Assembly: GCA_942493375.1 (NCBI GenBank)
Contig: OW818698.1
Coordinates: forward strand, 4,650,001-4,714,000
Reading direction: 5' to 3'
Length of the DNA stretch: 64,000 bases
Origin: G942493375 sp942493375
GTDB taxonomy: Bacteria > Armatimonadota > UBA5829
Shown here in pieces: positions 1 through 8,758 of this stretch (within the stretch, counting starts at the first letter, position 1; each line of letters begins with the position of its first letter). The position numbers and the translations under genes are program-made. Under the pieces are notes generated by a model. It searched no databases. It worked only from the letters and a program-made list of their open reading frames with translations, and was not told the origin of the DNA.

Positions 1-804
1 CAGTCAATTGTGACTCCCCCGTCCCACTGCCCGAATTGCGGCACCAGGCTCAAGCATATTGACCTGGTGCCGCTTTTTAGCTTCCTTTTTTTAGGGCGAA
101 AGTGCCGATACTGCAAGGTACCAATTAGCTGGCGATATTTCACCGTTGAATTGATCACTGGTGTGATTTGGGTATTGACCTTCCTTCGATTCGGATGGAC
201 TATAGAGTTCTTTGTCTTTGTTCTCTTCCTTTCGTTTCTGTTGGTTGCTTTCGTAGTCGATATGGAGCACTTCATAATCCCGGATCAGGTTTCGATAATC
301 GGGGTTGTGTTGGGTTTAGGCAAAGATATAGCCCATATAATTGCCGGATCACCGCAACTGGTGAAAATACCCCTTCCATTTACGGATTTCAGACTGCCGA
401 TGCTGCCGAGTATTGTCGGCATCGTGTTGTGTGGTGGTGCATTTGTACTTCTGGAAAAAGTAAGCTACTATGCATTCAAACCCAAGGACCCGAAGGAACT
501 TGAAGAATATGAAGGGGCCATGGGCTACGGTGATGTAAAGCTGGCCGCTGCCATAGGGGCAGTAGTAGGCGCCATGCCGGGCTTTGTATCTTTCTTCATT
601 GCTGTGCTATTGGGGACATTCTCCGGAATAGTCATACTGATCCTAAAAGCCAGGGCTGAAAAGAAAGGTCTTGAATGGCGGACACAGATACCGTTCGGTC
701 CTTATATGGTCCTGGGCGCTGTCGCTGTAATGTTTTTCTATTCTCAACTGGGAACTCTCTGGAAATTGTGGGTAAACTGGGTAACTCACATGTCCGGAGC
801 ATAG
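1..804 (+). CDS. pilD: Prepilin peptidase / N-methyltransferase (A24 family), 5' end outside window
   Basis: This is a membrane aspartic protease that cleaves, and in this family usually N-methylates, type IV prepilins and pseudopilins. The frame is open from base 1 and the first residues (QSIVTPPSHCPNC) match the interior of the family, so the start and first membrane helix lie upstream; the GTG at 10 is not the real start. Two CxxC pairs (CPNC, CRYC) form the zinc-binding cytoplasmic loop of the bifunctional type. The first catalytic Asp lies in a VVDMEHFIIPDQ-like motif and the second in GYGDVKL, and several hydrophobic helices follow. The prepilin genes immediately downstream supply its likely substrates. 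The family call is very secure; pilus versus type II secretion cannot be decided here. Confidence 0.95.
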   Translation, partial: QSIVTPPSHCPNCGTRLKHIDLVPLFSFLFLGRKCRYCKVPISWRYFTVELITGVIWVLTFLRFGWTIEFFVFVLFLSFLLVAFVVDMEHFIIPDQVSIIGVVLGLGKDIAHIIAGSPQLVKIPLPFTDFRLPMLPSIVGIVLCGGAFVLLEKVSYYAFKPKDPKELEEYEGAMGYGDVKLAAAIGAVVGAMPGFVSFFIAVLLGTFSGIVILILKARAEKKGLEWRTQIPFGPYMVLGAVAVMFFYSQLGTLWKLWVNWVTHMSGA

Positions 805-1249
805 ATGTAAACCCATATTGAAGTGGTACACCACACAATTCCACATTGGTGAAAGGGCTAACCAGGTTCTCCTTTGGAGAAAGGGTTAGGGGATTGATCC
901 CTTCATTATTACCCGTTCTCATAAGGATAATTGCTGGTAAATCTGTTAAATTAGGCTCATGCACCCCCTTTGGGGTTTCGCGATAGCTTTAGTTCTGTTA
1001 CAATTACTAGGCGTTAATTAGGCAGACTTTCGAAATACAGACATTCGAGGTAGATATAGCGGAACATATTGGGGAGTTGTGTCGCCAAAAATGTGTGGTG
1101 CTTAATGATACACGCCAACAGATGTGGCCGGTAGTAAATTAACTGGCATCAATTATTGCAATTTGTGGGTGAGTCAAACGGAATACGGCGACAGGAACCT
1201 CAATATTCGAGTTCCAGGTATGACCGGTTTCCCTTGGAGGTATACCGTA
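805..1249. other. Intergenic stretch with small hairpins, no gene seen
   Basis: There are 445 bases between the peptidase and the first prepilin. Short inverted repeats occur at about 867-881 (TTCTCC/GGAGAA) and about 963-976 (CCCC/GGGG), without the U-tract of a clear terminator. No coding or known RNA signature was recognised. An upstream in-frame start at 1124 exists for the next gene, but it would put a long polar stretch before the prepilin leader. Confidence 0.5.
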
Positions 1250-2008
1250 ATGCTAAAAAGCAGAGGATTCAGCCTTGTAGAGCTGTTAACCGTGATAGCG
1301 ATAATAGCTATGCTCGCGGCTATCATATTCCCGGTCATGAGTTCCGTCAAGGCCAAGGCCAGGCAGTCGAGTTGTATTTCACAACTGCATGAACTTGCCA
1401 TGAGAGCTGATATGTATAAGAAGGATAATGGCAGGTACCCTTTGACTCTGGGACCACAGTTTAGACCAACTGAGGCATTCAACCTGATAAAAGCCGGTAG
1501 CACCGGACCAGCAGGTGAAGACCCTGGACTGTTCGTAAGGGGTTACATCGACAACTTCCGGATGTTTCACTGCCCATCAGATATTTCCGATAACATGGTT
1601 AATGGTGTGACATATGGGTATGATGCTTCCAACGTAAACACTGTTAATGCCTATACATTTTCCAGTTATGACTACTTTGCTGGAGCTCCTGATGTACCGA
1701 GTGGGATCAGGTATGCATACAGATGGGCTGCTTTCCAGGGGGGTACCCTGGCGACTCTTGCACCCGCTTCACCGTATCCAATTGGCACTACCGATACTCC
1801 AGCTCTGCAACAGCAGGACTACCAGAGGCAGTTATGTTGGAGAACTCCTCCTTCAGATACTGTGCTGACCTGGTGTTCATATCATGCGAGTGACCCTGAA
1901 GGGGCAAGTCCAGTTGGAATGACAGTATTTGTATTCGTGGATGGTCATACTACGACCATACCTGCTGATGTAGCTAAAGCTTGCAGATGGAGAGTTCGAC
2001 TTAAGTAA
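1250..2008 (+). CDS. Type IV prepilin-like protein (GspG/H-type or DUF1559-like)
   Basis: This 252-residue protein opens with a classic class III leader: a short basic start, then the cleavage site in RGFSLVELLTVIAIIAM and a helix of about 20 hydrophobic residues. Cleavage is expected between Gly and Phe, leaving the Glu at +5. The start at 1250 is chosen because GGAGG sits about 9 bases upstream (1236-1240) and it gives a normal leader length. The globular part ends near a VFVDGH motif, which recalls the C-terminal DGH of prepilin-type proteins in Planctomycetes and Armatimonadota, but the H-to-DG spacing is 18 rather than 9. It is followed by three larger prepilin-like genes and probably forms part of a pseudopilus or pilus tip. 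Confidence 0.85.
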   Translation: MLKSRGFSLVELLTVIAIIAMLAAIIFPVMSSVKAKARQSSCISQLHELAMRADMYKKDNGRYPLTLGPQFRPTEAFNLIKAGSTGPAGEDPGLFVRGYIDNFRMFHCPSDISDNMVNGVTYGYDASNVNTVNAYTFSSYDYFAGAPDVPSGIRYAYRWAAFQGGTLATLAPASPYPIGTTDTPALQQQDYQRQLCWRTPPSDTVLTWCSYHASDPEGASPVGMTVFVFVDGHTTTIPADVAKACRWRVRLK

Positions 2009-2022
2009 GTCACTTCTCCATA

Positions 2023-2091
2023 CCGTATTATTCACAAGACTCTGATTTGCCGTTGATGTAAAGGCTAAATTGATAGGGAATAATACGGGCT
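2023..2091 (+). repeat. Diverged copy of CCGC...GCGGG palindromic element
   Basis: This segment runs from CCGTATTATTCAC to GAATAATACGGGCT, so its ends match each other and match the better copies at 16589, 23852 and 49551 (CCGCTTTATTCACC...GAATAATGCGGGCT). The middle is diverged. It lies just after the stop of a prepilin gene, a typical place for a transcript-end hairpin. Confidence 0.6.
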
Positions 2092-2202
2092 TTGGAAATG
2101 ACCGGAACAATGCATCTGTGTTGATGGTCTGAAGATTGTAGATTGTGCAATTAGCACTTTTAACGCCGAGTCCGATTTGGGAATGAGGAAGGCGCTGTAG
2201 CG

Positions 2203-4005
2203 ATGAACATACAGTTCGCGAACAACAGAAGAGGTACTTCGCTGGTCGAAGTACTGGTAACTATGTCGGTTCTGGTCGTTGGGATTATGGTCATGATCCA
2301 GATGTTCCCTTCAGGGTTCTCTGTGATTAAGACAGCCGAACAGAAAACCGTGGCGTCTAGACTCGCCCAGGCTGAAATATCCCGCTGGAGTTCCAGAGCA
2401 GCTAATCTTCCTGATGGTATCTTGCCAGTTCAATTTGATGGAGCTGGAAACGCAGTTGTTATTGACAACTATCCCATGCCAAAGAGAGGCGGACAACTGG
2501 CCTCATTCGTTTCTGACGGTGCCGGTGGTTGGGTCAGAGGTAATGTTCTGAATCTTAGAATGGTAATGGGAGAGACTGTTGCTTTTTCTGAAGCCAGTTT
2601 CTTTGAGACCACAGGTGGAACCACATTCGGTAGCCGTTATATGCTGGCATATGGACCTGTAGATACATACCATTATGAGGACTCAGCAAATGCTGGAGTT
2701 ATGCTTCTTAAAAACTTTGCAGTCCGAAGCCAGGATATGCGCAGACTACCTGAAGATGTCGCCCCATCAGCAGGCAATCAGTATTCGATAGATTATGGGA
2801 CAAGTGGGAATCCCACTTTCAACATAGCTTTTATACCGAACACAACCACACATGCACGGATTTACTACATTACATATTCCTACTGGGCAAACAATGGTAC
2901 CTTCAATCAAATGGTGACCAAGGTTAATCAGGAGATTGTTGTTCCTACCGGATATGATGGCAGTTGGATCCCGATTTCAGTAATCGATATTCCGGCCACA
3001 TACACATTCAGTGAAGTAGTTCCATTTACGGAGAAGGTTTGCCGTGGATATCGACTGTTGCAGGGAGCTGAGACTTGGAGTGACGATGCATATGAGTTCA
3101 CTCTGAGCGATCCACTTCTTGGGCTGTTGGCTTTCAATCCCAAAGCCCGTTTTGAAGGCAATGGAAGCGCCAAAGTTGACTATCTTGTCTATGACCCCAG
3201 GATTATGACGGAGGATGTCGTAGTCCCGCAGGCTTCCACTTCCAGGATTGCAGTCAAGTTACCATTGAGGTTCTTATTAGACTCAAGGTCCGGAAGCAGT
3301 GTATCTGATGGTATGTCAACTCAGAATCCTGATGAGCCTACTTTTGAGGGTCTAATGAGACAGGCCGGCACATCTACCGGTGGTGATCCTATTCCTCAAC
3401 TTGGGGTACAGGCTACCGCTACTGCAGACTTGTTGATTAACGGTGCAATAATGGTTATCGACGTTTCTACGGGGCTTCTGGTTGATCCTGAGAGCGTGGA
3501 CTTTGGACAGGGTATTGTATACATCAATTCCAGTTCTGATCTGCGGAAGCGGACCGATGCAGCTGCTACCATCACCGGAGCAGCAATGTCCGGCCGCAGG
3601 ATCAGGATTTACTACAGAGCAAGTGGTGACTGGGCTGTGCAGGTTACTAAAGCTTATTCAGGTTACTCCAGGTCATATACTGGAGCTGTGAACTACAGCC
3701 AGTTTGCACAGGACAATGTGCTTACCAGGAGACTCTATTTTGCTAAATTGTATGCTGGCCAGACAGTCCTGGTCGATTACACATATGGTGGTAACGAAGA
3801 GAACAAAGTTGCAGGTGAGAGTTACAGGATATCCGATGACTATGCAACAAACGGTCTTTGTTATATAGATTTAAGGCAAGTCCCTGACCGTATCTACTCT
3901 GTTATTGGTGGATCTGTGAGGGCTCGGATAATGTGGAGAGATTCCTACAACTGGAGATTGGCTGACTCAGAGTCGCTGATCTTGCGGCCGGCTGATAGCC
4001 AGTAA
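2203..4005 (+). CDS. Large prepilin-like protein (PilV/GspI type N-terminus)
   Basis: The N-terminus reads RRGTSLVEVLVTMSVLVVGI, a prepilin cleavage motif with Glu at +5 (TSLVE) followed by a hydrophobic helix. The LVEVLV...VVGI pattern is typical of the PilV/GspI group of minor pilins. At 600 residues it is several times longer than GspI (about 120), so almost all of it is an added extracellular domain of unknown fold, rich in beta-prone Thr/Ser/Gly/Tyr. AGGAAGG lies upstream of the ATG. It follows a shorter prepilin gene and precedes a PilW/GspJ-like gene in the usual minor-pilin order. Family membership is secure; the function of the large head is unknown. Confidence 0.85.
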   Translation: MNIQFANNRRGTSLVEVLVTMSVLVVGIMVMIQMFPSGFSVIKTAEQKTVASRLAQAEISRWSSRAANLPDGILPVQFDGAGNAVVIDNYPMPKRGGQLASFVSDGAGGWVRGNVLNLRMVMGETVAFSEASFFETTGGTTFGSRYMLAYGPVDTYHYEDSANAGVMLLKNFAVRSQDMRRLPEDVAPSAGNQYSIDYGTSGNPTFNIAFIPNTTTHARIYYITYSYWANNGTFNQMVTKVNQEIVVPTGYDGSWIPISVIDIPATYTFSEVVPFTEKVCRGYRLLQGAETWSDDAYEFTLSDPLLGLLAFNPKARFEGNGSAKVDYLVYDPRIMTEDVVVPQASTSRIAVKLPLRFLLDSRSGSSVSDGMSTQNPDEPTFEGLMRQAGTSTGGDPIPQLGVQATATADLLINGAIMVIDVSTGLLVDPESVDFGQGIVYINSSSDLRKRTDAAATITGAAMSGRRIRIYYRASGDWAVQVTKAYSGYSRSYTGAVNYSQFAQDNVLTRRLYFAKLYAGQTVLVDYTYGGNEENKVAGESYRISDDYATNGLCYIDLRQVPDRIYSVIGGSVRARIMWRDSYNWRLADSESLILRPADSQ

Positions 4006-4110
4006 ATAAATACTGTGGATGCTGCCGCTCGACCGTCAGGCCGTATTATATTAAATGATACGGATAATGGTCGGACCGGTCTGGCTGGATCGGGATTGGG
4101 AGTGACTAAA

Positions 4111-5868
4111 ATGCTTAACAGGGCAGTTACCAGAAAAGGTTTTACACTGATGGAGTTGCTGGTTGTAATAGCAATATCTACAGTGTTGTTCGGGCTCCTC
4201 ATGTACCCGCTGATCAAGACATTCAGCTTGACCAGCACTGCGAGTACCCTGGTGGATGCTCAGGACTCGGCGCGTCATGCAATCCAGCAGATATCTCGTG
4301 ATATCGGCGAGGCCATGTTCGTATATGACAGCGTAGACACAAACAGCGCCAGCACTACATATGGTATGGCTGCAGTCATATTGCCTGTACGCATGAATGA
4401 TGGCAGTATCACAACAGTTATGCTTCCAGATTCACGGCTGGATATGATCCCTCCACAGATGATAGTCCACTGCAACTATCCGCTGCATGGGAATGGTCCC
4501 AGGGACTTCTCCAGAAGAGACGAGACCGGCAAACAGGTCTTTGCCTGGAGGACTTGTGCGGTTTGTGGATCAAGTGATATCGAGATTCGTCCAAACCTCC
4601 CCTTGAAGCATGATACGGTTATTATTCGTTATTTCCTGGGACTAAAAGATAACAACCCGTCCAAAGGTTGGAAGCCTTACGATCTTGCCTGCAAGTCACC
4701 CGGTGATCCAAATCCCGTCGTGCTGTATAGGGTTGAGTTTGATCCTAATGATACAACTCTCTTCCCTGGCACATGGACATCTGAAGCAAAAAGGACCGTA
4801 TATAATGATCCACGCTTCTTCTATGACAGCAATGCTGCTGCTGATGGACGTCCTTTCTGGCAGCACTGGAAAGAAATGGCAGCTCCGGTCGCTTCTGCAA
4901 GATATCAGGATCTAGTTACATGCGGATTTACTAACGCTGGAGAACCCATGGGAGTCTCTCCGACGGTATCTATGCGGTTTGCAGGAATTGAAAATATTGA
5001 CTTCAAAGCTTCAGGTAGCACTACCGCTGGCGCATATGGTATTTACGAGCCACCAACGGTATTTAGAGCGCCGGATGGTTATTGGGTATCAGCGTTCGGA
5101 GTAGCCAGTCCTCCAACGTTCAGCGTGTCTCTATTCAAAACAAATGGGTCCATGGCATATTCTACCAGGATGGACTCCGGCACCGGCGACATGTGGGTAT
5201 TGCGTTATACAATTTTGGGCGGAAACTGGCAGGCACCGGTTCCTGTGTTCAACATCAGTGCATATATGAATGACGGATCAATTGTGGGACCAGCTGCTGG
5301 CGTTCCACCTGAGATGGCTTATACTATTGACCGTGAAAAAGGGTTAGCTGATTTTGCGATAACCCCTGAACTCGATGATTCCGGAGAAAGCATCAGCTCT
5401 CTTGACCCTGTCGTTGTGAATAATGATCCGGACAGAAGAGCGCTGCTGAAAACATATGATTCTGCATCCGGCAATTACCTTGGACCAAACGCATCCATCA
5501 TTGCTGATACGTTGAGAGTTCAGGTCCCTGATGGAGTAGATTCTACAGGAAAACCGATATATATAAGATATTTGAGAACGGATGAAGGCAGTTTTAAACC
5601 GGGGAGGAATCAGTTCTGGTTGGAATCTCCGGATCATATCAGGTTCAGTAGTGACCTGCCGGTTTACTCTAGACCAGGAGGCAACTTCCCCGTCCTTGTG
5701 GACTATCAGGTCCAATACAATGGGCTTGGAGATGCCGTACGTGGAAGTTATGCTACCAAGAGTCGTATAGAAATAACTATAGGAATGCGTGTTTATGACC
5801 CGGATTCCAGAAGACCAAGCAATTTTGCCCTGCGAGAGACAACCCTCGTAGGCAACGCACTTAGATAA
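4111..5868 (+). CDS. Large prepilin-like protein (PilW/GspJ type N-terminus)
   Basis: The ATG at 4111 gives a short basic leader ending in RKGFTLMELLVVIAISTV, a textbook prepilin peptidase site. An upstream in-frame GTG at 4015 would add 32 polar residues before the leader and is less likely. The mature protein is about 570 residues, far larger than normal GspJ/PilW. A segment near residues 115-155 has HC...CAVC, possibly a small metal-binding knuckle. The gene lies between the PilV-like and PilX-like genes, in the order expected of a minor pilin cluster whose products prime pilus or pseudopilus assembly. The head domain was not recognised. Confidence 0.85.
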   Translation: MLNRAVTRKGFTLMELLVVIAISTVLFGLLMYPLIKTFSLTSTASTLVDAQDSARHAIQQISRDIGEAMFVYDSVDTNSASTTYGMAAVILPVRMNDGSITTVMLPDSRLDMIPPQMIVHCNYPLHGNGPRDFSRRDETGKQVFAWRTCAVCGSSDIEIRPNLPLKHDTVIIRYFLGLKDNNPSKGWKPYDLACKSPGDPNPVVLYRVEFDPNDTTLFPGTWTSEAKRTVYNDPRFFYDSNAAADGRPFWQHWKEMAAPVASARYQDLVTCGFTNAGEPMGVSPTVSMRFAGIENIDFKASGSTTAGAYGIYEPPTVFRAPDGYWVSAFGVASPPTFSVSLFKTNGSMAYSTRMDSGTGDMWVLRYTILGGNWQAPVPVFNISAYMNDGSIVGPAAGVPPEMAYTIDREKGLADFAITPELDDSGESISSLDPVVVNNDPDRRALLKTYDSASGNYLGPNASIIADTLRVQVPDGVDSTGKPIYIRYLRTDEGSFKPGRNQFWLESPDHIRFSSDLPVYSRPGGNFPVLVDYQVQYNGLGDAVRGSYATKSRIEITIGMRVYDPDSRRPSNFALRETTLVGNALR

Positions 5869-5896
5869 AATGTTTTGTGATACAAAAACATGGACT

Positions 5897-5984
5897 TTGT
5901 CATTCTGAACGACAAAACATGTCATTAGGAACGGCAGGCCTTGTCATTCTGAACGCAGTGAAGAATCTGCTTTTCCGAATGACA
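5897..5984. repeat. GTCATTCTGAAC-type repeat cluster
   Basis: Two direct copies of TTGTCATTCTGAACG are followed by CAGTGAAGAATCTGC and an inverted end (GAATGACAA). The same family occurs at 20265, 53997 and 58373. It sits between a stop and the next leader and could fold into a hairpin in RNA. Confidence 0.75.
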
Positions 5985-6067
5985 ACAAACCTATTAATTA
6001 ACTTTGCTTGAAAACGATTCCAATCCATAAACAGGTTGGATGTCTCTATAGATTCAGTAAGCAGGTG

Positions 6068-8665
6068 ATGGACGTGAATACAATAACAGGCTTAAAAAGA
6101 CGAAGATCAGGGCAGACTCTGGTCATTTCCATCATCGTAATGTTTTTGTTAGCGGTGTTGGCTGGTGTGTTCGTCGCTTTGGTTGCTCGTAACCTGGGAC
6201 GTGCAAAACGTATGTCCAGTTCTGATGTTGTGTTTCAGATAGCCGAAACAGGCATAAAGTATGCAGATACAATGCTCACACAGGGAGAAGACGGTGCAGA
6301 CTGGAGACCAGTTCCTGACAACAGGCCACCGATGGCTGGTGCACTTAGCCTTATTGATAATGATCCTGATTTCCCGTGGACAAGACCATATTCACCAAAT
6401 GAGACTGCATCACACGATATGGGGCCGAGTGGCGGGTATACAACTATTCGCACAGACCAGGGCAGATTCCTGTTGCGCGTGTCCTATTCACTTAATCCAG
6501 ATCCAAAGGATCCGCTCTCAAAGTACATAAAAATTGAGTCCATTGGTCGTTTTGGCCCTGGGATTGAATATATCAATAACAACACCGGTGATCCTGATCC
6601 TACTACATTTGCCAATGCTGGTGATACGAGACTAAAGAGATATCTTGTTGCATATAAGCCCATCGGGATAACCGATTACGGGATGTTCATAACCAATAAA
6701 TACAACCGTTCTACTGACTTTGGTCTTGGATGCCCGGACTTTACACAGTCATTCGGCAGGACTGCCTCATCAACCAACGGGTTCAGAGGTTTTCCAATCC
6801 GGGTGAACGGCAACTTGATCTGGTATGGGACAAACACAATCAGTCTGCGGCGCACTGCTCAACAGGTCGGAGACACACTACCGATAGACGCAATCGAAGT
6901 AACTGGTGACATATTTGCTGCAGACGATCTGGCAGAAGTACAAATCCAGCCGATGGACCCTGCAGGAAATGCCCAGGGCGGTTTATTGAATGCCCTATGG
7001 AGTGATGATATTAATTTCAACTCTATTTTTGGACAGTGGAGAGACGGCAGCGAATCTACCGATGTAAATCAGCGCGTTCGGAGCATCAAACGAATTGATC
7101 CGCCGTTGATCTCACAGCAGGATATTACAGGCACCAGCGAGCGTTATCTGGTATCGACTTACTACTCCGGCAAGTTTGTGACTAACTCCGCAGGACGGAC
7201 ATATAACAGTGGTTATATTGGCTGGGGCAGAGGTATTTACATCAATAATGGCAGCCAGGCATCACGTATCGGATACGATGATCTATACAAAGAGTGGATG
7301 GATACAGGCGGCCTTGGAGACTGGGTTGGTTCAGTATATGTGCCCGGGAATGCGGTAATACTGGAACTGCAGTCAGACGGTATTCATGCTACTCGTGGAG
7401 TCCGTGATACCAGGCAGTGGCAGGACGCTAACGGCAACTTCCTGATACCCAGGACCATCGTCTTTCCTTACCCTACGAACGGAGTCCTTTACACAACCGG
7501 TGATATACGAATCAAAGGGATGTTGCCTCAGAACACGCACCTGACTGTTGTCTCTGGCGGGAATATCTACATTGAGGGTAACGTTCTCAAATACAGAGCT
7601 GACAACGCTATTATCGCTAGTTCGGATCCTTGGAAGGGTGCCGATGAACGTTGTTCGCTAGCTTTACTGGCTAAGAAGAATGTAGTCATTAACACGACGC
7701 AGTTTATGCAGTGCCCGGATCCGCAGGATGCTCCGGCTGACCCGCAGTTAGGGGATGCTCCGTATCCGATAAAGCTGTATGCAGACAATACCGGCACTGG
7801 TCTTTGGTTCAATTTCGACTTCGGGCCATTTGAATCAGAAACAGGTGCTGCACCAGCTTTCTATAGTCTATATATGAAACATGCCGGTGAATACAGGCCA
7901 GCTTACCTGAATGCATGGTTGAATGATGTTCCGCTCTTATTCACCAACTATATTGGTGGAATCAGTAACCAAAGCCCAGCTAACAGGCTAGGAGTTGGCG
8001 ACTACCTGTATGGTTATGGCGGTGGTAATGTAGGGCTGGATTCACAACCGGCATTTGACGTATTCACAATAGATAATATCCTTATGGTTCCTAATACATT
8101 GTCTAGTTCAATGGGGAGCCGAAACTACCTGTATCTTGGAATGGATCCAAGCAGAGCAGACGGCAACTATTTGTTCTGGGGCATGGCTATACAACCGATG
8201 GACGTGAGAATAGAAGCACTCTGTTATGCCGAAGAGGGTTCTCTCTTCATAATACCTGGGGAGTGGTTGAATTCCAACGAAAATGATACCAGAGCCAATT
8301 ATCAGGCAGGCAATGCACGTCCTTCCGGAGTTGACCCTATGTTCCCGTTCTATGGTGATCCTCTGGACATAAGAATAATAATAGATGGCGCGGTAAGTCA
8401 GAACCAGCCGGCGCCAATGACTAATGTTGAAGAGTGGATGCGAAAGTGGGGGAAGATACCGAATACATACGGTTCCAGCAACAGAGCCACAGCGCATCCT
8501 GGTGAAGGTTTTACTATCTTGTATGATGACCACTGTGGATGGCCACTCAATGGAGTTAGGTCGGGTGGTCCAGCGTTACGCACGGATATATATGGCAGGG
8601 CGTTACCTTATGCACCAAAGTTGCCGGTAAGCTCTAGTCTCATATTCTCCGGTGATACACTGTAA
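6068..8665 (+). CDS. PilX/GspK-like minor pilin, very large
   Basis: The N-terminal part is basic (KRRRSGQTLV) and is followed by one long hydrophobic segment (LVISIIVMFLLAVLAGVFVA). This is the pattern of PilX/GspK-like proteins, which often lack the Glu at +5, and none is seen here. The start is uncertain: ATG 6068 is given, but GTG 6074 lies five bases after AGGTGAT and may be used; a TTG at 6008 is unlikely. With about 865 residues this is far longer than GspK (about 320). The extracellular part mentions no known catalytic motif and looks beta-rich. It is last of the four prepilin-like genes and directly precedes the giant exported protein, as pilX precedes pilY1 in other bacteria. Confidence 0.7.
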   Translation: MDVNTITGLKRRRSGQTLVISIIVMFLLAVLAGVFVALVARNLGRAKRMSSSDVVFQIAETGIKYADTMLTQGEDGADWRPVPDNRPPMAGALSLIDNDPDFPWTRPYSPNETASHDMGPSGGYTTIRTDQGRFLLRVSYSLNPDPKDPLSKYIKIESIGRFGPGIEYINNNTGDPDPTTFANAGDTRLKRYLVAYKPIGITDYGMFITNKYNRSTDFGLGCPDFTQSFGRTASSTNGFRGFPIRVNGNLIWYGTNTISLRRTAQQVGDTLPIDAIEVTGDIFAADDLAEVQIQPMDPAGNAQGGLLNALWSDDINFNSIFGQWRDGSESTDVNQRVRSIKRIDPPLISQQDITGTSERYLVSTYYSGKFVTNSAGRTYNSGYIGWGRGIYINNGSQASRIGYDDLYKEWMDTGGLGDWVGSVYVPGNAVILELQSDGIHATRGVRDTRQWQDANGNFLIPRTIVFPYPTNGVLYTTGDIRIKGMLPQNTHLTVVSGGNIYIEGNVLKYRADNAIIASSDPWKGADERCSLALLAKKNVVINTTQFMQCPDPQDAPADPQLGDAPYPIKLYADNTGTGLWFNFDFGPFESETGAAPAFYSLYMKHAGEYRPAYLNAWLNDVPLLFTNYIGGISNQSPANRLGVGDYLYGYGGGNVGLDSQPAFDVFTIDNILMVPNTLSSSMGSRNYLYLGMDPSRADGNYLFWGMAIQPMDVRIEALCYAEEGSLFIIPGEWLNSNENDTRANYQAGNARPSGVDPMFPFYGDPLDIRIIIDGAVSQNQPAPMTNVEEWMRKWGKIPNTYGSSNRATAHPGEGFTILYDDHCGWPLNGVRSGGPALRTDIYGRALPYAPKLPVSSSLIFSGDTL

Positions 8666-8758
8666 GTCTACTTTCTGATAATGGGGATATTATCCCAGGT
8701 AGTATTCGCACAATACTCCACCTTGCGGTGGTATGGTTAATAGAATGAGGTATATGTG

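Noticed and set aside
805..1249. Riboswitch or structured RNA before the first prepilin
   Set aside because: Only short hairpins are present and no known aptamer core could be matched.
5344..5925. Minus-strand open frame of 193 codons
   Set aside because: It is the complement of the PilW-like gene and has no recognisable domain.
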